This document shows, in pieces, positions 55,662-60,414 of a DNA stretch of 60,414 nucleotides. The DNA lies in assembly GCF_001431665.1 (NCBI RefSeq), contig NZ_LLXV01000032.1:1-60414 (forward strand), written 5' to 3'. A program made the position numbers and the translations under genes. This stretch comes from Stenotrophomonas beteli (GTDB lineage Bacteria; Pseudomonadota; Gammaproteobacteria; Xanthomonadales; Xanthomonadaceae). Under the pieces are notes generated by a model. The model had not been told where the DNA came from and did not search any database. It saw only the letters and a list, made by a program, of their open reading frames with translations. Position 1 is the stretch's first letter; each line of letters begins with the position of its first letter.

Positions 55662-58600
55662 ATGCCCTCGATGAGTCGCCGCCAGTTCCTGAAGGTCACC
55701 GGGACAACCCTGGTGGGCTCCAGCCTGGCTTTGATGGGCTTCGCGCCCGGCATCGCGCTCGCGGAGGTTCGGCAATACAAGCTGACCCGCGCGACCGAGA
55801 CCCGCAACACCTGCACGTACTGCTCGGTGGCCTGCGGCATCCTGATGTACAGCCTCGGCGATGGCGCCAAGAACGCCGAGCCGAGCATCTTCCATATCGA
55901 GGGCGACCCGGACCATCCGGTCAACCGCGGCACGCTGTGCCCGAAGGGTGCCGGCCTGGCCGACATCATCCACAGCAAGTCGCGCCTGCTCTACCCCGAG
56001 TACCGCGCGCCGGGCTCGAACGAGTGGAAGCGGCTGAGCTGGGACGATGCGCTGGACCGCATCGCACGGCTGATGAAGGAAGACCGCGATGCCAACTTCG
56101 TGCAGAAGAACGAAGCCGGGCAGACGGTCAACCGCTGGCTGACCACCGGCATGCTGGCGGCCTCGGCCACCAGCAATGAAACCGCGGTGCTGACCCACAA
56201 GGTCGTGCGCTCCCTGGGCATGCTGGCATTCGACAACCAGGCACGTGTCTGACACGGCCCGACGGTGGCAGGTCTTGCCCCGACGCTAGGCCGTGGTGCG
56301 ATGACGAATCACTGGGTCGACATCAAGAATGCCGACCTGATCCTGATCATGGGTGGCAATGCCGCCGAGGCGCATCCGTGCGGCTTCAAATGGGTGACCG
56401 AGGCCAAGGCACACAACAAGGCCCGGCTGATCGTGGTCGATCCGCGCTTCAACCGCTCGGCCGCGGTGGCCGACGTGTACGCGCCGATCCGCACCGGTAC
56501 CGACATCGTGTTCCTGGGCGGCCTGATCAACTACCTGCTGACCGAGGACCGCATCCAGCACGAGTACGTGCTGAACTACACCGACATGTCGTTCCTGGTG
56601 AAGGACGAATTCGCCTTCAAGGACGGCCTGTATTCGGGCTACAACGAAGAGAAGCGCAGCTACGACCGCTCCAGCTGGGACTACGCGTACGGTGACGATG
56701 GCTTCGTGCGCAGCGACCCGACGCTGAAGGACCCGCGCTGCGTCTACAACCTGCTCAAGCAGCACTATGCGCGCTATACGGTGGAGATGGTCGAGCGCAT
56801 CTGCGGCACGCCGGCCGACAGCATTCGCCAGATCTGGGACATGATCGCGTCCACCGCCGGCAAGGACAAGGCGATGACCATCCTGTACGCGCTGGGCTGG
56901 ACGCAGCACTCGATCGGTGCGCAGAACGTGCGTGCCGGCACCATGGTGCAGCTGCTGCTGGGCAACATCGGCGTGGCCGGTGGCGGCATGAACGCGCTGC
57001 GCGGGCACTCCAACATCCAGGGCCTGACCGACATCGGCCTGATGTCCGACCTGCTGCCCGGCTACCTGACCCTGCCCAGACAGGACGAACAGGACTACGA
57101 CGCCTACATCGCCAAGCGCACGCAGAAGCCGCTGCGCGCCAACCAGATGTCGTTCTGGCAGAACTACCCGAAGTTCCACGTCAGCCTGATGAAGTCGTGG
57201 TGGGGCGACGCCGCCACCGCCGACAACAACTGGTGTTTCGATTACCTGCCCAAGCTCGACAAGCCGTACGACATGCTGCAGGCGTACGAGCTGATGAATG
57301 AAGGCAAGATCCACGGCTACATCTGCCAGGGCTTCAATCCGCTGGCCTCGGCGCCGAACAAGGGCAAGCTGATCAGCGCGTTCTCCAAGCTGAAGTTCAT
57401 GGTCAGCATGGACCCGCTGGAAACCGAGACCATCGCCTTCTGGCAGAACCATGGTGCGTTGAACGACGTCGACCCAAGCACGATCCAGACCGAAGTATTC
57501 CGCCTGCCGACCACCTCCTTCGCCGAGGAAAACGGCGCGGTGGTGAACTCCTCGCGCTGGCTGCAGTGGCACTGGAAGGGCGCCAATCCGCCGGGCGAAG
57601 CGCGCAGCGACATCGAGATCATGTCCGAGCTGTTCCATCGCATCAAAGCGATGTACGAGAAGGACGGCGGTGCGTGGTGGGAGCCGGTGCGCGACCTGGC
57701 CTGGAAGTACGCCAACCCTGAAGTGCCCACGCCGGAAGAGCTGGCGATGGAGTACAACGGCAAGGCACTGGCCGACGTGTTCGATCCGAAGGACCCGACC
57801 AAGCTGGTACGCAAGGCCGGCGAGCAGCTGGCCGCATTCGGCGACCTGCGCGACGACGGCAGCACCGCCTCCGGCTGCTGGATCTACATCGGTGCCTGGG
57901 GCCCGACCGGCAACATGATGGCGCGTCGTGACAACAGTGACCCGACCGGCATCGGCAATACCCTCGGCTGGGCCTGGGCGTGGCCGGCCAACCGCCGGGT
58001 AATGTACAACCGCGCCTCCTGCGACGTGGCCGGCCAGCCGTTCGATCCGCGCCGCACGCTGCTGGCGTGGAACGGCAAGAACTGGGGCAACGTGGATGTG
58101 CCGGACTTCAAGGCCGACGAGGATCCGGCCGGCGGCATGGGCCCGTTCATCATGAACCCGGAGGGCATCGCCCGCTTCTTCGCCAAGGCCGGCATGGCCG
58201 AAGGCCCGTTCCCCGAGCATTACGAGCCGTTTGATACGCCGCTGCGCAGCAACCCGCTCAGCCCCGGCCAGGCGCAGACGCTGAACAACCCGGCCGCCCG
58301 CGTATTCGCCAGCGATCGTGCGCAGATCGGTTCGCCCGACGAGTTCCCGCACGTGGCAACCACCTACCGCCTGACCGAGCATTTCCACTTCTGGACCAAG
58401 CACGGCAAGCTCAACGCCATCATCCAGCCCGAGCAGTTCGTGGAGATCGGCGCTGCACTGGCCGACGAACTGGGCATCAACAACGGCAGCCGCGTGCGCG
58501 TGAGTTCCAAACGCGGGCACATCGAGGCTGTTGCGATGGTGACCAAGCGCATCAAGGCCCTGCAGATCGATGGAAAGACCGTGCACCAGGTAGGCATTCC

Positions 58601-58730
58601 GATCCACTGGGGGTTCCTCGGTGCAGCCAAGCCCGGCTACATCGCCAATACGCTGACCAACGCCATCGGTGACGGCAACTCGCAGACGCCCGAATCGAAG
58701 TGCATCCTGGTCAAGGTCGAGAAGGTGTAG
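55662..58730 (+). CDS. fdnG: Formate dehydrogenase-N/O catalytic subunit, selenoprotein
   Basis: A 1022-residue molybdenum (bis-MGD) selenoenzyme that oxidises formate to CO2 in the periplasm and passes electrons to FdnH. The N-terminus is a Tat signal (SRRQFLK, about 5-11, then a hydrophobic stretch to about residue 34). A [4Fe-4S] motif [10 protein letters not shown]...TLCPKG follows. The frame meets UGA at 56250-56252, which must encode selenocysteine (Sec197): [30 protein letters not shown] is the FdnG active-site context, and the next base starts a SECIS hairpin. The frame then continues unbroken to 58730 (family length about 1015). AAGGAG lies 6 bases before the ATG. Without SelABCD the product would stop at 196 residues. 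Confidence 0.97.
56250..56295 (+). promoter_or_regulatory. Selenocysteine UGA and bacterial SECIS element
   Basis: The UGA (56250-56252) is followed by an outer stem CACGGCC (56253-56259) / GGCCGTG (56289-56295). The inner hairpin pairs CGG (56263-56265) with CCG (56280-56282), has a bulged U at 56266, and pairs GGCA with TGCC around the loop GGUCU (56271-56275). The bulged U, the GGUCU loop and the 10-base distance from the UGA match the E. coli fdhF/fdnG elements bound by SelB. Confidence 0.93.
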
Positions 58731-58740
58731 GAGACACGCC

Positions 58741-59658
58741 ATGTCACTGCAATCGCTGGACATCATCCGCCGCTCGGCCACCACCACGCCCTCGCCGGAG
58801 GCGCGTGGTGCGCACACCGGCCAGGTCGCCAAGCTGATCGATGTGAGCAAGTGCATCGGCTGCAAGGCCTGCCAGGTCGCCTGCATGGAGTGGAACGACC
58901 TGCGCGACGAGGTCGGCAGCTGCGTCGGCAGCTACGACAACCCACCGGACCTCAGCGACCAGTCGTGGACGGTGATGAAGTTCCGCGAGTACGAGGACGA
59001 GAAGGGCAAGCTGGAGTGGCTGATCCGCAAGGAGGGCTGCATGCACTGCAGCGATCCGGGCTGCCTGAAGGCCTGTCCGTCGCCGGGCGCGATCATCCAG
59101 TACGCCAACGGCATCGTCGACTTCCAGGAAGAGAACTGCATCGGCTGCGGCTACTGCGTGACCGGCTGCCCGTTCGACGTGCCGCGCATTTCCAAGAAGG
59201 ACCACAAAGCCTACAAGTGCACGCTGTGTTCGGACCGGGTGGCGGTGGGCCAGGAACCGGCCTGCGTGAAGACCTGCCCGACCGGCGCGATCACCTTCGG
59301 CAGCAAGCAGGCGATGACCGAGCACGCGGCCGGCCGCGTGGAAGACCTGAAATCGCGCGGCTACGGGAACGCTGGCCTGTACGACCCGCAGGGCGTGGGC
59401 GGCACCCACGTGATGTACGTGCTGCAGCACGTGGACAAGCCTGAGCTGTACGCCGACCTGCCCAAGGACCCGCGGATCAGCCCGATGGTGGAAGTGTGGA
59501 AGGGCGTGGCCAAGCCGCTGGGCGTGCTGGCGATCGCCGCCACCGCCTTCGCAGGCTTCCTGCATTACATCGGCATCGGCCGCAACACGGTCAATGACGA
59601 GGAAGAAGAGGAAGCCGAACACGAAGCGAAGAGGATCGAAGAGGAGCAGCGGCCATGA
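58741..59658 (+). CDS. fdnH: Formate dehydrogenase iron-sulfur subunit
   Basis: A 305-residue electron-transfer subunit carrying four [4Fe-4S] clusters. Four Cys groups are visible: [41 protein letters not shown] and CTLCSDR followed by ACVKTCP. A C-terminal transmembrane helix (about 258-280, [23 protein letters not shown]) anchors it, and the tail is very acidic ([19 protein letters not shown]). It passes electrons from FdnG to the cytochrome b subunit. The ATG at 58741 begins [15 protein letters not shown], as in FdnH, 10 bases after the fdnG stop, with GGAGA upstream. Confidence 0.96.
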   Translation: MSLQSLDIIRRSATTTPSPEARGAHTGQVAKLIDVSKCIGCKACQVACMEWNDLRDEVGSCVGSYDNPPDLSDQSWTVMKFREYEDEKGKLEWLIRKEGCMHCSDPGCLKACPSPGAIIQYANGIVDFQEENCIGCGYCVTGCPFDVPRISKKDHKAYKCTLCSDRVAVGQEPACVKTCPTGAITFGSKQAMTEHAAGRVEDLKSRGYGNAGLYDPQGVGGTHVMYVLQHVDKPELYADLPKDPRISPMVEVWKGVAKPLGVLAIAATAFAGFLHYIGIGRNTVNDEEEEEAEHEAKRIEEEQRP

Positions 59659-60302
59659 AGTACGCCCCGCACCCGCGCCAGATCATCCGCTACCGCGCGC
59701 CGACCCGCATCAACCACTGGATCGTGGCGATCTGCTTCGTGCTGACGGCGCTGTCCGGGCTGGCATTGTTCCACCCCGCCCTGTTCCCGCTGACCCAGCT
59801 GTTCGGTGGTGGTCCGTGGACGCGCATCCTGCATCCGTTCGTTGGCCTGGCCATGGTGGTGGGCTTTGCCTTGCTGGCCTTCCGCATGTGGCGCGATAAC
59901 CTGCCGACCGCCGACGACCGCGCGTGGATGCGCGGCATGCGCGATGTGCTGCGCAACGAGGATGAGAAGCTGCCACCGGTAGGCCGTTTCAATGCAGGCC
60001 AGAAGCTGCTGTTCTGGGCCATCATCGGCTGCCTGTCGGCACTGCTGCTGACCGGCTTCGTGATCTGGCGGCAGTACTTCAGCCACTTCTTCCCGATCGG
60101 GGTGATCCGCTTCTCGGTACTGGCCCATGCGCTGTTCGGCTGGGTGCTGATCTGCGCGATCGTGGTGCACATCTATGCGGCGATCTGGATCAAGGGCTCG
60201 GTGCGGGCGATGACCCAGGGCAAGGTGACCTACGGCTGGGCGTACAAGCACCACCGGCAGTGGTTCCGCGACATCCTTCGCGGGCGGCGCGAACAGGGGT
60301 AA
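59655..60302 (+). CDS. fdnI: Formate dehydrogenase cytochrome b556 subunit
   Basis: A 215-residue inner-membrane cytochrome that takes electrons from FdnH through two hemes b and reduces quinone. Four transmembrane helices are visible (about 22-42, 55-75, 115-135, 152-175). Candidate heme ligands are His21 in TRINHWIVA, the His in [10 protein letters not shown], and those in [23 protein letters not shown]. It overlaps the fdnH stop by four bases (ATGA). The fdhE maturation gene and the selA/selB genes that often follow this operon lie outside the window, if present. Confidence 0.95.
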   Translation: MKYAPHPRQIIRYRAPTRINHWIVAICFVLTALSGLALFHPALFPLTQLFGGGPWTRILHPFVGLAMVVGFALLAFRMWRDNLPTADDRAWMRGMRDVLRNEDEKLPPVGRFNAGQKLLFWAIIGCLSALLLTGFVIWRQYFSHFFPIGVIRFSVLAHALFGWVLICAIVVHIYAAIWIKGSVRAMTQGKVTYGWAYKHHRQWFRDILRGRREQG

Positions 60303-60304
60303 CG

Positions 60305-60414
60305 GCAGGGCCTGCGGCCCTGCACCCGCAGAGGCAACGTCAACGTCAAAAGCTGGCTTCCTGAGGGGTGGCCGGGTGGGTCCGGTTGCGGGGGACGCCG
60401 TAAACCCGTCCTTG
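60305..60414. repeat. Palindrome and start of a composite cruciform repeat
   Basis: GCAGGGCC-TGC-GGCCCTGC (60305-60323) directly follows fdnI and resembles 49080-49096; both continue with ACCCGC and, further on, AACGTCAAA. From about 60370 a GGGT-rich arm leads into GACGCCGTAAACCCGTCC, the body start of the composite repeat at 6145-6252. The matching right arm would lie beyond the window. Confidence 0.5.

Noticed and set aside
56250..56252. UGA stop as a nonsense mutation making fdnG a pseudogene
   Set aside because: The residue is the known selenocysteine position, a SECIS hairpin follows at the right distance, and the frame continues intact for 825 codons.
56286..58886. 866-codon open frame on the - strand
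   Set aside because: Antisense to fdnG; low-complexity His/Val/Gly composition and no recognisable domain.

Overview
The window looks like a chromosomal segment of a Stenotrophomonas (S. maltophilia complex) or a close relative in the Xanthomonadaceae. This is inferred from the high-GC coding style and the house-keeping gene content. It is supported by many short intergenic palindromes that begin with GTAG, the SMAG/REP-type repeats described in S. maltophilia. No rRNA, tRNA, CRISPR array, prophage or insertion sequence was seen. Most genes are tightly packed with ATGA or TGATG stop/start overlaps.

Layout. 34-4070 (-): a DUF2339/DUF3999 membrane pair. 4197-6022: glyceraldehyde-3-phosphate dehydrogenase (-) divergent from ompW (+), with a perfect FNR-type box in front of ompW. 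6116-6570: two large cruciform repeats. 6582-8212 (+): S1/P1 nuclease and a persulfide-dioxygenase-like metallo-hydrolase. 8248-10407 (-): a BlaI-type repressor, an M56 peptidase fused to a TonB-like domain, and a small lipoprotein with a similar domain, behind a palindromic operator. 10526-13069 (+): flavin reductase and acetyl-CoA hydrolase/transferase. 13196-16729 (-): transketolase and a DAACS dicarboxylate/amino-acid symporter. 16787-23726 (-): a six-gene moxR-DUF58-DUF4381-batA-batB/C-batD operon. 23908-29037 (-): pilMNOPQ, the type IV pilus alignment complex and secretin, divergent from mrcA (PBP1A, 29257-31680 +). This divergent pair is conserved in many proteobacteria.

31891-43606: after a conserved hypothetical (+), a long co-directional surface-structure block on the - strand. 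It holds a class 5 (CS1 / CFA/I / cable-type) chaperone-usher pilus in the order major pilin, usher, tip subunit, chaperone. A 1671-residue trimeric autotransporter adhesin and a short single-helix membrane protein of unknown function follow. Hairpins sit in the pilin leader, between pilin and usher, and between chaperone and adhesin, which suggests stepwise control of expression.

44027-49005 (-): a YgiW-type periplasmic OB-fold protein, a 23-residue membrane peptide downstream of an integral membrane protein, citrate synthase, ribosomal protein L31 type B, and a nucleoside hydrolase, with SMAG clusters in the gaps. 49337-55369 (-): recG, ridA, spoT, rpoZ, gmk, the familiar gmk-rpoZ-spoT-recG stringent-response neighbourhood with ridA where E. 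coli has trmH. 55662-60302 (+): fdnGHI, a respiratory formate dehydrogenase. Its catalytic subunit is a selenoprotein: the ORF is interrupted by an in-frame UGA at 56250-56252, followed by a textbook bacterial SECIS hairpin, and must be read as one gene.

The most notable points are the selenocysteine gene (easily mis-annotated as two ORFs), the class 5 pilus/trimeric adhesin cluster, the BlaI/M56-TonB regulatory operon, and several families of intergenic palindromes. In those families short conserved ends enclose variable but self-complementary stems. All calls rest on reading the sequence and on family knowledge; no database search was run.
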